NCBI GenBank assembly: GCA_017941345.1
Contig: JAGAWQ010000008.1
Coordinates: 101,418 to 165,417, forward strand
Direction: 5' to 3'
Length of the DNA: 64,000 bases
Origin: Prevotella sp.
GTDB lineage: Bacteria; Bacteroidota; Bacteroidia; Bacteroidales; Bacteroidaceae
In this document: positions 23,874-36,800 of the stretch, piece after piece
Numbering within the stretch: position 1 is the first letter of the stretch
Layout of the letters: each line of letters starts with the position of its first letter
Program-made: the position numbers and the translations under genes
The notes under the pieces: generated by a model
Seen by the model: the letters and a program-made list of their open reading frames with translations, nothing else
Databases searched by the model: none
What the model was told of the DNA's origin: nothing

Positions 23874-25595
23874 TTGAGAAAAGGACAGAAGACATATCAG
23901 GCAGTGTGGCTGTTATCAGCGTTTATGCTGATGATGCTGACAGGCTGTAGCAACCATGACGAGTTGACATCCTCCCAGGCTGAGTCCGTCACGGTAGAGA
24001 TGGCCTACGCCCTGAATCCGACTGTCCAAACCGTCACGACCAGACAGGCTGGTACCGTCATAGGAAACAATACGCCATATCGTGGCCCTGAAAATTTCAG
24101 GCTTATACCTATGATAGGCGATGTGACTACGCTAGCAGAGGTAACGTGGCAAGGTCCTGTTGATAAGACCTCCCCACAATCGAAGTTCTACTATTCCAGT
24201 TACTGTAACCTTCCGATAGGTGTTAATCGCTGTTTAGTATATGGCAAGCCTGCCGATATAACTCAAACTGGGGGAGTGGACACCCAGGTGTATAACGGAG
24301 CCATCAATGAGCCCTTCCCCATCTTCATGGCTAATGCTGGTGATCTCGAAGATATCGAATTCAGTCCCGTTCCTATATATAACAACATTAACAATGATAA
24401 TAAGTTGGTCATTCCTACGGATGCTTCCACATTGGCGGGCTATTTGACCGAGGTGGCGAATACCGAAGGATGGAGCAATTCGGGAATTACTGCTATACTG
24501 GAGCTGCGACAGAAATTCATCAATAGAGGCAATGATCTGCCAGGGTCGGCTGCCAGCGTGAAGGCTTTGTTAAAGGCCTTGGCTACAGAGGCTGATTATT
24601 TGAAATCATTTTATTCGATTAGCTTGTTGGATAGCATCAATAATGCCGCCACGACTAAGGCAGATGCGATAACTTCTACCGTCACCTATCCCCGCAGCAT
24701 CAATCTGCCCGACGGGGCTGCCGCTTTGCGATGGGTAGAGAGCGAAAATGCTTTCAAACCTCAGATGTACACCACGACGCTCGACGACATTAATACAGTG
24801 TCGCGCTTTGCCTATCCTGCCTCGCTGTATTATTTCGTTAATAGTGGTATCAACACTTCAACGGAAGTGGTTGACTATGAAGCGATATATGCCAATGCTA
24901 CCACAGACCCTGATAAGACGGCATGGTCGTATGTTCTCGACAATTTTACCGCTGGTCCTACAGTGGAGGGCACTACTCGCTCCGTAGCCTTGACCAATCC
25001 TGTGCAGTATGCCGTAGGCCAGTTGCAGGTGAATGTCGTGGCCAGCAGTGCGACGCTGAAAGATAACGATGATCATGATGTTGACTTAGGCACAGACAAT
25101 TTCCCCCTGAAAGGCATCATTGTTGGTGGACAGCGTCCGGTGGACTATGAGTTTAAGCAGACAGAAAACACCGATACCAAAGTGAAATTCCTGTACGATA
25201 GTCAGGTGGAGACGTGCACCCTTTCCACCTCGTCGCAACTTGGGTGCCAAACGCTGGTGCTGCAGAGCTATGATGGCGAGGATGTGGACATCGTATTGGA
25301 GTTTGAGAACAATAACGACAATCTGACCTTCACGGGTGTCAACGGTTGCCGTGTCTATCCGCACACCCGTTTCTATCTGGTGGGCAAGATCCTAGCAAAG
25401 CTAGAGGGGAACATAGTTGATGATAAAGACAAGCGTGTGTTCACCAAAGACTATATTACTACTGTAAATCTGACGGTGGCCTCGCTGAAAAAGGCCTATA
25501 ACCTGTTGCCCAGTTTGCTGACCGGACACTTGGAGTTGGGCATTGAGGTATCAGACTGGATGGCAGCCACGCCGGATGTTGTTATATTAAAATAA
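23874..25595 (+). CDS. Second Mfa1-like fimbrillin lipoprotein, TTG start
   Basis: The 573-residue protein has a signal peptide with lipobox (LTGC, Cys25) and closely parallels the 661-residue fimbrillin: SINLPDGAAALRWVESENAF matches SVNLPACAAVLVYNGTNGF, FAYPASLYYFVNSGI matches FTYPSELTYYCNSGL, and the C-terminal block VASLKKAYNLLPSLLTGHLELGIEV matches its counterpart. It is probably a paralogue that polymerises in the same or an alternative fimbria, or a minor subunit near the tip. The start is TTG at 23874, in the same agtttgaga context as the preceding gene. It begins 23 nt after the anchor gene, and the next gene starts 5 nt after its stop. Confidence 0.8.
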   Translation: MRKGQKTYQAVWLLSAFMLMMLTGCSNHDELTSSQAESVTVEMAYALNPTVQTVTTRQAGTVIGNNTPYRGPENFRLIPMIGDVTTLAEVTWQGPVDKTSPQSKFYYSSYCNLPIGVNRCLVYGKPADITQTGGVDTQVYNGAINEPFPIFMANAGDLEDIEFSPVPIYNNINNDNKLVIPTDASTLAGYLTEVANTEGWSNSGITAILELRQKFINRGNDLPGSAASVKALLKALATEADYLKSFYSISLLDSINNAATTKADAITSTVTYPRSINLPDGAAALRWVESENAFKPQMYTTTLDDINTVSRFAYPASLYYFVNSGINTSTEVVDYEAIYANATTDPDKTAWSYVLDNFTAGPTVEGTTRSVALTNPVQYAVGQLQVNVVASSATLKDNDDHDVDLGTDNFPLKGIIVGGQRPVDYEFKQTENTDTKVKFLYDSQVETCTLSTSSQLGCQTLVLQSYDGEDVDIVLEFENNNDNLTFTGVNGCRVYPHTRFYLVGKILAKLEGNIVDDKDKRVFTKDYITTVNLTVASLKKAYNLLPSLLTGHLELGIEVSDWMAATPDVVILK

Positions 25596-25600
25596 GAGAG

Positions 25601-26755
25601 ATGAATAGTAGCGTAAGATATATATGGATGGTCGTGATGCTGGTGCTCTGTGCATGCAGCGGTGGCAGTTCTGAGCCCGAAGTAGAGGTGAAGAAGCAGC
25701 CGACCATGCTCGATATCTACGTTTATGCTCCTGATAATCCAGCCATCACTCGTTCCGACAATGGTAGTGTGGCTGCCAGTGACAATGAGAAGAAGATAAG
25801 CAGTCTGCATATATGGGTATTCCGCCATAGTGACGGTACGCTGATGGGCTATCTCAATCCTGATGTCAGCGGTCTGAGCACCACTGGCAATGCGAAGTAC
25901 CAGATGTTGGTGCCCGACGAATTTGTTACTACAAAGCCTAACGTTGATGTCTATGTAATGGCTAATGTCACGGCTGATAATTGTGGACTCACAGTGCTTG
26001 ACCAAAGTGTCAGTCGTAGCCAGTTGGAGGGAATACTGATTGGTCATAATGGTGCGAGTGACTATTACGGTCTGACCACGCTTGTAACAGAAGCACCCAC
26101 AGTGGGTCTGCCCATGTCGGGAGTGCTGAAAAACCAGCCTGTGTATGGTGAAGCCCCCGTGCTCCGTATCGGAACTTCTGAGAATATAGCTACGTTGCAG
26201 TTAGTGCGCGCTGTGTCGAAGATGCGTTTTATCTTCAGCAAGTTCACTAATGACACCCGGGAATATACGTTGACCAGTATTAGTCTCAACGGCGGCACGA
26301 TGCCTAAGCAGGAGTACCTTTTTCTGGACGGTGCCTATCCCACGTATCGGTATAAGGTCGGTTCCGAAGTTGAGTCGGGAGACCTACCGCTGATATCCAA
26401 TGTGCTAACAGATATTAAAAGCTGTGAAGATCCCTCTGTCTATTCTTATGTGAGCGGTGACGGACAGGTATATGAAAATACAATCAATACAGCGGTTACT
26501 GAAAATAAAGTGTCAGACCTTGGTCGCTTCTATCTCCGCGAGTCGGATAAGAAACTGACGGGAACGATTAACTATACAGTAGGCGGCGAAGCAAAAACAG
26601 CAACTTTCAGCATGAAGACTGATGGCGACTTCAGCCGCAACCACACGTGGATTGTCTATGCCTACTTTATGAATGGAAACCTGCTGGACGTAAATATGGT
26701 GGATGTCAAGAGCTGGGCATCCTATCCTGGTAGTCATACTGTGTATAATTGGTAA
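25601..26755 (+). CDS. Accessory fimbrial lipoprotein (fimbrillin-like)
   Basis: The 384-residue protein has a lipoprotein signal (MNSSVRYIWMVVMLVLCACS, Cys17 or Cys19). Its mature N-terminus carries LDIYVYAPDNPAITRSD and KISSLHIWVFRHSDGTLMGYL, a layout typical of FimB/Mfa-like accessory subunits in which a first strand is followed by I-x-x-L-x-I-W-V-F. The C-terminus (NHTWIVYAYFMNGNLLDVNM) resembles the final strand of fimbrial accessory proteins. It is tightly packed between two other fimbrial genes (5 nt and 13 nt gaps). It may be a minor shaft, adaptor or tip protein comparable with Mfa3/Mfa4 or FimC-E. That assignment rests on position and fold impression only. Confidence 0.72.
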   Translation: MNSSVRYIWMVVMLVLCACSGGSSEPEVEVKKQPTMLDIYVYAPDNPAITRSDNGSVAASDNEKKISSLHIWVFRHSDGTLMGYLNPDVSGLSTTGNAKYQMLVPDEFVTTKPNVDVYVMANVTADNCGLTVLDQSVSRSQLEGILIGHNGASDYYGLTTLVTEAPTVGLPMSGVLKNQPVYGEAPVLRIGTSENIATLQLVRAVSKMRFIFSKFTNDTREYTLTSISLNGGTMPKQEYLFLDGAYPTYRYKVGSEVESGDLPLISNVLTDIKSCEDPSVYSYVSGDGQVYENTINTAVTENKVSDLGRFYLRESDKKLTGTINYTVGGEAKTATFSMKTDGDFSRNHTWIVYAYFMNGNLLDVNMVDVKSWASYPGSHTVYNW

Positions 26756-26768
26756 TGTGAACGAGACG

Positions 26769-27821
26769 ATGAACAGGAAGAGATATCTGACATATGGGAT
26801 GTGGGTTGGTCTGATGACCGTCATTCCTTTCTTGCTGCAAGGCTGTAGTCAGGATGCTACGCTGCCTGACCAACAGCAGCCGGGAACGTCCATGCAGCTA
26901 AGCGGCGTTACCAGATTCGGAAGCACAGAAACCGTGACGGACGCTCACATCCGTGTGTTCTTGGCAAGCGGTGATGCAGTGACTGAAGGTTTGTTCACTT
27001 ATAACAACCAAGAAGAGTGGAATTCAACGGTAAAGGTCACACAGGACAACACCTATCATGTCTATGGCTATATGCCCTCTGATATTGCTGATAGTCATAA
27101 TGTTACCGCTGGCGGAACGATGACGTTGAACGGTCTGAAGGCAGTCTCCGACCAGGATGTCTGTGTGCTGGTGGGCATTCAACGTGTAACAAGCTCTAAT
27201 GCGGAAAAGAGTGTTGTTGAGGGCAACTATACTTATGAGGCCGGTGCTGAGGGTACGAATTATGCATACGTGCTGATGGACCACCTCTATGCATCTCTCA
27301 AGGCCAGCTTCAGCGTGAATGCGGACTATGCTGACTTGCGGCAGATTTATCTGAAGAAGGTGACACTTATATCTAACTATTCCAAGGTCAATGCAGTGAT
27401 TACATTTACGGACGGAAGCGGACTGACGAATACTAATGTGATAATGACCAATGTCACCCCGGCAACCGAAGGCTCCGCCACCACGACGCTGCCTAATAGC
27501 GATAGTGGCAAGTACGGAACCAAGTTGCTGAAAACAGGTTCTGGCACGTGCGATGTGCTGCTCTACTTCGCCCCAACTCTCTTTGGCAATGCTGATGACG
27601 CGGTAACCGTCAAGAGTACCTACGATGTCTATGACAGGAAAGGTAATCTGGTGCGCAGCGACTGTACGGCAGAGAACAAACTGGCGTTCAGTAAGATATT
27701 CGGAACAAACGTTAACATTGCCAGAGGTGTTCAGTATCAGTTGAAAATGACGGTGAATCCCACCTATTTATATATGCTGTCTGAGCCCGACTTGGACAAC
27801 CCCACTGTCGAGGTTAATTGA
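26769..27821 (+). CDS. Fimbrillin-family lipoprotein, probable tip or adaptor subunit
   Basis: The 350-residue protein (start ATG 26769; an upstream GTG-type start would overlap the previous gene) has a lipobox LLQGC (Cys26). The mature part contains SGVTRFGSTETVTDAHIRVFLASGD and TVKVTQDNTYHVYGYMPSDI, the early strands of fimbrillin-like domains, then YVLMDHLYASLKASFSVNADYADLRQIYLKKVTL and a closing VARGVQYQLKMTVNP-like strand. It lies directly before the first giant gene, so it could link the fimbria to that protein (inference). Its stop codon lies in the 25-nt repeat shared with 11916-11940. Confidence 0.72.
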   Translation: MNRKRYLTYGMWVGLMTVIPFLLQGCSQDATLPDQQQPGTSMQLSGVTRFGSTETVTDAHIRVFLASGDAVTEGLFTYNNQEEWNSTVKVTQDNTYHVYGYMPSDIADSHNVTAGGTMTLNGLKAVSDQDVCVLVGIQRVTSSNAEKSVVEGNYTYEAGAEGTNYAYVLMDHLYASLKASFSVNADYADLRQIYLKKVTLISNYSKVNAVITFTDGSGLTNTNVIMTNVTPATEGSATTTLPNSDSGKYGTKLLKTGSGTCDVLLYFAPTLFGNADDAVTVKSTYDVYDRKGNLVRSDCTAENKLAFSKIFGTNVNIARGVQYQLKMTVNPTYLYMLSEPDLDNPTVEVN

Positions 27822-27845
27822 TAATTGACAATTGATAATTGATAA
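27818..27845 (+). repeat. 7-nt tandem repeat before the first giant gene
   Basis: Heptamers ttgataa, ttgacaa, ttgataa, ttgataa run from 27818 to 27845. The fimbrial stop codon (27819-27821) lies inside. Positions 27816-27840 are identical to 11916-11940. Confidence 0.88.
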
Positions 27846-27862
27846 TTAAGAGTTTAGAGAAA

Positions 27863-30800
27863 ATGAGACGCGTTATTACCATATTAATGATTGTACTCCT
27901 GAGCACGATTGTAGCACAGGGACAGATTAAGATTGGTGGTAACGTGTATGGTGGCGGTAACAAGGGTAATGTGGAAGGCAGTACGAAGGTGACGGTGAGA
28001 GCCGGTGACATCGGTGCTGTTGCGGCGGATGCCGAGCGTCCTGTCGATAATCCGAGGGGGCATGTATTTGGTGGTGCCCGTATGGCCAACGTGGGCGGAA
28101 GCTCATTCGTTCATATCGATGGCGAGCACGCCAGCGGTTATATCCTGATAAATCAAGTCTTTGGCGGCAACGATATTGCCGGAACTATCGGTACAGCAGC
28201 TGCTGTGGGAGCGGAAATCCCGTCAGAGTTGACAGCAGTGAAAAAGACGGAGGCAGATGCTACAGATTACAAGAAGAATGCTGTCGATAGCACGTTCAAC
28301 AGCTATGTGCGCATCAGCACGAAAGCAACTAATGAACATTATACTGAGGAAGAAATCACTGCCGCTTCTACGGATCCAGAAAATCCTGCTTATGGTAAGA
28401 GCACTACTGACGTGAAGCCCGATCCTAATGCCCAGAAAGTATATATCGGCCAGCTCTTTGGTGGTGGTAATGGTGACTTCACTTACACCGATGAAAATGG
28501 AGATCCATTAATGGAAGGTGGTGAATATATCGTTAAGCAAGGTGACATTATCATTGCCCGGAGTGCAACACCATTCGTACTTCCCGAGCTGGACAAGACC
28601 TATCTTGAAATCAAGGGTGGTTCTATTGTCTATGGCTATGGTGGTGGAAACAACGCTACCGTAAAGGAGCAGAACATCATCCACATCGACAACCCCAGTG
28701 CGGTGGTGAACCATATCAAGGTGGATGCCAACGGCAATGAAGACGACAATGGTACCGACCTGCTGACAGAAGCCCGTTTCAAGGAGATGGGTATCAACAC
28801 CACTTTCTCATTCCCCAGTAGTGGTGCTTATCAGATAGGCCGTTTCTTTGGCGGTAACAACAAGGCCGAGATGTCTATCCGTCCTACGTGGAACCTGCTC
28901 GCTGGTAAGGTTCGTAACCTCTACAGTGGTGGTAACAAGGGCTCTATGACCTCTCCTGAGGGCTTGCTTCTTGAAATCAAAGACTCCTCCACCCTTATCG
29001 TCGATAACCTCTATGGCGGCTGTCGTATGGCAGACGTGAAGCCAACAGTAAATGGTGAATATAACCCATGTGGCAACCTGCCGGGCTATCACTTCCCGGC
29101 AGAGTTGTCAGCCCGTGTGCTGGTAAATGGAGGACATATTAATAATGTATATGGTGGTAACGACGTAACCGGTATTGTCTATGGTGGTAATGCCGTCGGT
29201 ATCCATACTACTGTCTATGGTGATGTCTATGGCGGTGGTAATGGCGCTTACCCATATACCGATTCGGAATCCATGAAAGGTGATGACACCTATGGCGATT
29301 TCTTCTTCAGTAGTGAAGGTTACAATTCCTCTACCGAAGCCCTCAACGCCTTCCGTCCGAATGCCGAGCAGGTATCTCTCCACCTGAAAGGTACTGATGC
29401 CAACCACCCAACCGTCATCAAGGGTTCTGTCTTCGTAGGAGGTAACTGTGCATCGTTGGCCACCAAGAAGCCTCAGCCACTGGTAGAGTTGAAGATAGGC
29501 TCTCACGTCATTGCCGACAAGGTGTTCCTTGGCAACAACGGTGAGAAGATGGTTGACCCAACACTCTTGGGTTTGTATAAGACAAACAGCACTATCGGTT
29601 TGACCGACGAATCTGTGTTTGCCAGCTATATGGAGGGTGTGGCGATGCCATTGAAGCCTGACGTTGTATTCGATAATGATAAAAACGGTGACCTTGCTAC
29701 CTATGAAGACAATACAAGTTGGATAGGCTCGTTCTATGGCGGAGGTAACAGAGGTAGCATGGCGGTATCTGGCAAGACGTCCCTGAAATTCGACAGGAAG
29801 CTGATTATCTTCGACAAAATCGTTGCCGGCTGTAACAATGCCAATGTGGAAGCGGTAGAAGGTCTTAATGCAGCTTACGAAGGTGGTTTGTTAGGCTCTG
29901 CGGATGAAAGGGCCAGCTACACCGATGGTGGCAAGATCAAAGACCGCATAGAACTGAATCTCGACAATGTCGTCATCAGGCCAAAACGCTGGAATGATAC
30001 GTTTACAAAGATTACAACAGGCACCTTAACAGCCGGTAAGGAATATTACGAGACCGACCTGCACGGAACTAAGTTTATTGCTGACGGTTCTGAGAATCCC
30101 ACCACCGAGGATCCTTACTATGAGTTAGCGACTATCGGTACGAAACTGGAGTGGAATACGGTAAAATGGGATATTGGTGAAGACGACTTCATCAGTACTG
30201 GAACTGATGATACCGCTGACGACCAAGTCCGTCGACTGATAGAAGGCAGTGTCTATGGCGGCTGCTACAATAGTGGTCACGTGAACGGTAATGTCGTCAT
30301 CAATATCAATCAGGATTTGGTGGAGCGCGATGTCATCTTTGCCCAGGCTGCTGCTGATGATCCATACACGATCAGCGGTGATCGTCGCTCCGGTGTGCTC
30401 AAGGAAGCCCAGGGTGACGACGTCCAGTCATCAGCCTTGGCTGTTTATGGTGGCGGTTACGGTGAGGATACCGAGATATGGGGTAGCACCACCATCAACC
30501 ACAACAATGGCTATGCCTTCCAGATGTATGGAGGTGGCGAGCAAGGTGTTGTCGGTAAGAAAAATGCAGAGGGCGACTACGTATATAACGCAGCCTACAG
30601 CACCACGGTTAATCTGAAGGGTATTAATGCCGGCTATTCAGAGAAAGAGAGCGGCCTACCCATTCCTGAGGCAGAATACATCTATGGTGGCGGTAATGAA
30701 GGTGATGTCCTTGGCGATTCTTACGTCTATCTGGGTAACGGACGCATCTACGATGCCTTCGGAGGAGCTTCCAATGCCGATATCTATGGTGGTACTGAGG

Positions 30801-33800
30801 TACATATCGGATGCAACGGCGGTTTCCCGTGGATTCGAGACAATGTCTATGGCGGTAACGACTTCGGTGGAATCATTAGGGGTGATAGAAACCATTACAT
30901 GGTTACCTCACGAACCGTCTTCGAAGAACAATTAAAGCGATCCAGCACCTATGTGAAGTATATCCAGGGTCGTGTTGATTCCATCTTCGGTGGTAACTAC
31001 GGTAGTTATGACTATGTAGACCGTGTCTTCAAAGACTATACAAATGATAATGGTTCTCCTAAGGAGGGTTTCTCCTTCCCGCATCTGAGCGACAACTCCT
31101 TCGTTCACTTCGTGCCAGAAGACCACTCCAGCAATCATGTGGGTTACATTTTTGGTGGTAGTGCTGGTTTCCCAGGCCATGAAAGGTTGTGTAATTCCAT
31201 GCAGAAAGACACTTATGTACTCCTCGATGATACCAAAACCAAGGATGCCAACCGCTTTGCCAACGTCGACGTTTACGGTGGTGGTGCCTTCGCTGGTGTA
31301 GGCACTGATTTTGAAACCTTAGGTGCCGGACGTACCGCTGTTGACCTGTTTGCCGGTAGCTACCATAACATCTATGGAGGCTGTAATCAGGAGGGTCTGG
31401 TAGGTTACACCCGTGTCAACGTACCTGCAGAATCCACAGCCAAGGTGAATGCTCTCTTTGGTGGTGGTAAGGGATATGATCCTGAAAAGTTCAAGGTGGA
31501 TGCGACGAAAGCTTTGGTTGCGCGCTTCTGCGACCATTATGTCACCTGTGTTGACTTTAAGAGTAAGAAAGCTATTGTAGAAGATGGCATCTATGGCGGT
31601 AATGAGAATTGCCGTATCGCGTGCGATACCTATATTAATATAGAAGCACCTGTCATGCAGAGCAGCGGCTATCAGGCTAACATCTATGGCGCCGGTTACG
31701 GACGAAAGACCGTCTCAGGTCGTACCAATGTATTTATGAACAACGGTTCGAATGCCTATAAGGTGTTTGGTGGCGGACGTGATGGTAATGCCTTTAACTT
31801 CGCTTCTTTGAGAAGTTGGCTTACTGACCAATACCGTACTGCAGCAGGAAATCCAGCAGCAGATGTGAAAGATAAGGTGGACGCTTATGGCAACACCCTG
31901 AACCGTTTCGCTACCTATCTCGCTTCCAATCCTATCACTCTGCCTTCTACTATTGGCACATACGTCAACGCAGAAGGCATATACGACGGTACCTATACCA
32001 ACGATATCCTACCCACACAGGAGAAACCGATGCCCGACTACCACCAGACCAATGTCCACATCATGAATGGTGGTAATGTGAGTGGTTATGCCTACGGTGG
32101 CGGTTATGGTAAAGATGCCGTGGTATCAGGTTCTACCTTTATTGAGCTAAAGGGTGGTAACGTGAATAAGGATGTTTATGGCGGTGGTGAAGGAGGTCCG
32201 GTATTCGACGAGTTCGGACTGGGTGTAGATGAAGATTCCAATAATAACTTCGTTGCAACTACCAACGTCAATATTGAAGGTGGTATGGCTCGTAACGTCT
32301 ATGGTGGTGGTTATCTGGGATCAGTGGGTAAGCACCATAACACCGTTGGAGGAGAGCTCGTGGAAGCAGCCATCACCGATACAACGCCGGTTGACATCCC
32401 AGGCGTAGCCAACGTGACTATCGGTAAGTTGGATGGCACCAATTTCTATAACGGTGTTCCTGCCATCCAGCGTAATGCCTACGGTGGTGGCGAGGGTGGT
32501 TCCGTATATGGCACAAGCAACCTCACCATCAACAATGGTTACATCGGTTATCGGTATAAGAACACCTCAGAAACGGCAGTTCCTAACTACGAATATGTAC
32601 CAGAACTGGACGACAATACGCCTAATGCTATCGAGTTGGCAGGTAATGCCTTTGGTGGTGGTTATGTCATCAACAGCTTCGTAGACAGCACCAATGTCAC
32701 CATGTATGGCGGTACGTTACGTGGCAGCCTTTATGGCGGTGGTGAGCTCGGTCCTATCGGACGCGGCACGATGAAGTCTGGTGCCACTGGTGGCTTTACC
32801 AATGGTAATGCCCATATCTACCAAGGAGGAACGACTTATGTCAAGTTATATGATGGGCATGTACTTCGTAACGTCTTCGGAGGCGGTCGCGGTAAGGACA
32901 GCTGGGGCGGTGACGGTACGAAATACATGGATGCAGATTTGGTTGCAACGCTTGACCTCAAATCAAAGGGATTTGTCTTCGGAAAGACCGAGGTAGATGT
33001 CTATGGCGGTGAGGTTGGTACTTCCGAGGGTGTTGCCCAGGGATACGGTAACGTCTTTGGTGCCGGTGATGTCGGGTGCGTCTATAGTGCAACAGGTACC
33101 AAGTCCGGAGAAAGATATGATAATAGCAAAGAAGGCTATTACTATGCTAATAATGAACTCACTGAGGACTGTAAGGTGCTTGTAGAGCCTTGGTGTAAGG
33201 CAAAATCTAACGTTTCGATCAACGGTGTATCCTATGCCGCAGGTAAATATGTCCCGACTTCCGCATTGAACTATTTGGGTAATAAGACTGCTAGTGAAGC
33301 AGAATGGACAGCTCTTGGTAAGACAGACGTCAATAAAGAAGGTATCATTATCCACAATGCCGTCTTTGCCGGTGGTAACACCTCTCCTGGTTCTACCGAA
33401 GTGTTTGCCAACACTCCAACGGTATTCGGTAATGCCACGGCATCAATCCACGATGTATTCCATCGTGACCTCATCTCTATAGGTAGAGGTCGTGTGGGTG
33501 GACTGTATGGTGATGGTAACCTGACGCTGGTCGACGGTTATCGTGAGTTGAACATCACCAATTACGGTACAGATTATTATAACACGACCCCAGAGATTAC
33601 GTTGGAACAGTACAAGGCTCTTCCTGTCCGCGAGGCAGCATATTATGAGATTCGCTATAAGTGTCTGGCGTCATGTACTGATAAGAATGGCAAGACCTAC
33701 GCTGTCGGTGCTACTATTACTGCTGATGAGATGCTGACAGTCTTTGAAGGTGTAAAAGTGGGTGATGATCCGATGATAGATGCTGATGGTAAGCCATTGG

Positions 33801-36800
33801 CAACCTATTGGGAGGAGAACGGTGTCTGCTCACGCTATGCGGGTCGTCCGATGAACACCATCCAGCGTGCCGACTTCTGCGGTGTCTTCGGAAGCCGCAT
33901 GGTGATGCAGGGTGCCCAAGACCGTGTGCCAGAGGTCGTGGACTATACTAACTACACCATCAACCGTGTTCGTGAGGTGTCACTGAATAAGAAGACATCA
34001 GTACGTTCTGGTGATGCTAGTGATGCCAAGAACAAGGAACATGGCAACTACTTCGGTATCTATAGTGTTGTGAACTACCTTGGTGCCCTGACAAGTGATG
34101 TAGACTTCTACAATGCGACTCGTGTTACGGACAATGCTGACTACCAGACAGCATCTAAGGCATACACAGACCCATCTGGTTCCATTGGTGCTAAGGACTA
34201 CGGAACGGCGACCTACTACGATTGGAAGGCAGGATTTCATGAAGAGCGTAAGCGCAATAATGGTAACTCCCACAACAAGGTGGCACTTGCTTCTGGCGTC
34301 TATTTGGAACTGACCTCAGAAAAGAGTACCGGCAAAGGACTCAATGAGAAAGACTGGGGCTATATCACTGGTGTTGTAGAACTCGACCTGATTAATGTAC
34401 AACCAGGTATGGGTGGTGGTTACGTCTATGCCAAGAATGAGCATGGCAAACGTGAAGATTCAGGTAACGATCACACCATTCTGACTGACTTGAATAAGAA
34501 CAATGGCACACCTGCTGTTACAAACAAGAAATTCAAATACATCCCTGGTACTAACGAAAGCAACAAGGTGGCATGGGAAACCTCTGGTAACTTCATTCAT
34601 AGCACGCAGACCATTATTGACGACTGCTATAATATCGGTGACAAGTATAAGGGAACCGATGCCATGCCAGCCCACTACTGGTATATCAAGGGAGCAGTCT
34701 ATGTCTACGACCAGTATATCTCCGCTTATACTGGTTCACCGAATGCCTTTAGCGAGACGGTTAGCATTCCGTTGACCATCACCTCAGCTTCACATGGTAA
34801 GATGACGTTGCTGAATGTGATGCCAAACCGCTATGCCTACTATGCAAATGGTAATAGAAACGCTAAACTTGGTGCAGACCAGAAGATAACCATCCGTGAC
34901 AAGGAATATGGTCTCAACGATGTTATCACCTACTGGGATTATAGTCAGCTCACCGCTGCAGAGAAGAATATGTTTGTGGATGACACCTATGTTACCATAG
35001 CAGAGTGTAAGATAGGCAATACGACCTATCCTGCAGGTCAGGTATTCCTGCCTTCTGAGTATACTACACTGAAGAATGCTAATCCTGAGGTTTACCATGT
35101 CGCGAAGGAGAAGGATGTCCCCTTCGAAGAAGTATTCCGTTCTTCTAACAATGTCAGCCACAACACGGGTTATATCCTGACCTACAATATCGACAACCCA
35201 GACCAATGGAATACCTGGTACACGAAAGCTGATGGTACAGCACCAAAGAACCAGACAGGTGGTGAAGGCTTCGAAGACGGTCCTACTTATACACCAACGA
35301 CAACTGGTATGTTTGGTCAGAATGACTACAAGGTCGGTAGTGTCATACCTGCGGATGAATATACAACGTACAGCACTGCTTATGCGAAACTTACTCAAGA
35401 TCAGAAAACATCACTTGGCACACAGGCAACCTTCAAGCCAGCCTATATCGTGACTGCAGATCTTCTGGAGGCAAATAAGGGCACTACCAGCCAGCGTTTC
35501 CATAAAGGAGCTGTTTTGGCTAATGATGGTTATACTGAGACCGAATGGTCAAGCATGAGTGGCAGCGTTGATGAGGCATACGTAGTGACCAGCACGATTC
35601 AGCTCAGTAAGACTGAGGTTATCTATCGCAATACTTATATGTCGGAGTTAGAGAGGACAACGCTCTATAATAGATACAAAGATGGTACAGATGCAGATAA
35701 GAAGATAGCAGCAGAAATCAATAAGTCTATCGTGCCTGCATACTACTGTTCTACAGCTGGTAAGTATGGTGGCAACTACTATGAGAGTGGTAAGAACTAC
35801 CGTGCTCTGACTGCCTTTAGTGCCATGACACCAGAGGATCGTATGAAGTTCGATTATAACTACGATGCCCTCGACCTGCTCATCGACTCGGACTACGGCA
35901 AAGCAGAGGGCTTTAAGTATCAGTATGACTCTGCAGATGAAACACTGGATGGTGCTAATGCCAATCCTGCACACTACTCACTTCCTACGTCAATAGATTA
36001 TACTGCAACGTATAAGGGAACAGAAAGCTTGACATACATTGCAGATGATCAAACACAGAAGACGGCAACTGAAGGTACAGAACTGTCTCGCACTGAGTTT
36101 GAGCGTCTACCTAACGAGCAGTACTACTGGGCTCCAATTACGGTGAGCACAGCAGGAAATTACTACGTGGTGAAGGAAACGATTATCCTTGGTGATACAC
36201 CATATGCTGCCGGACAGGTTATTACGAGTGACACTTATAGTGGACTGAGTGATACGGATAAAGCAAAGGTAGCAACGTTGAACTTCGATGCTGCAGGCAT
36301 CTATTATTACTGTCGTGAGGGCTACACCATTAACAGCAGCCACTACACAGGGACAGAAATGACTGGTGCTGTAACTGATATCCATAATACGACACATACA
36401 ACTGCTGTGCCTGCAGGTACTGTCATTAAGGCAGAGACTGATGATACTGTCTATGGTTATGATAATGTCATCAACAAGCAGGCGAACTTCTCATTCCACG
36501 GAAAGTCACCGACGGAGACCAGTACGCTGTACGTTACTCGCGGTTCTGATATCTTCGACCTCTCGAAGGAGAAGATTATCACCGTGGTCTACCAGTACGA
36601 CTATGTAGAGAGTGATATGGCTGGTCTGCACATCACACCGGTAAGCGAGCGCCATATCCTGAATATCCACTTGAACTTCAAGAGTGGTGTTCCGACCGTG
36701 GAGGATATCCGTCAGCCGGACATCATCCTACCTGGTACGGCTCTGTCAATGCCTGAGCCATACGTCACACCGGGTGCTTACGAAATCACCGGTGGTGGTT

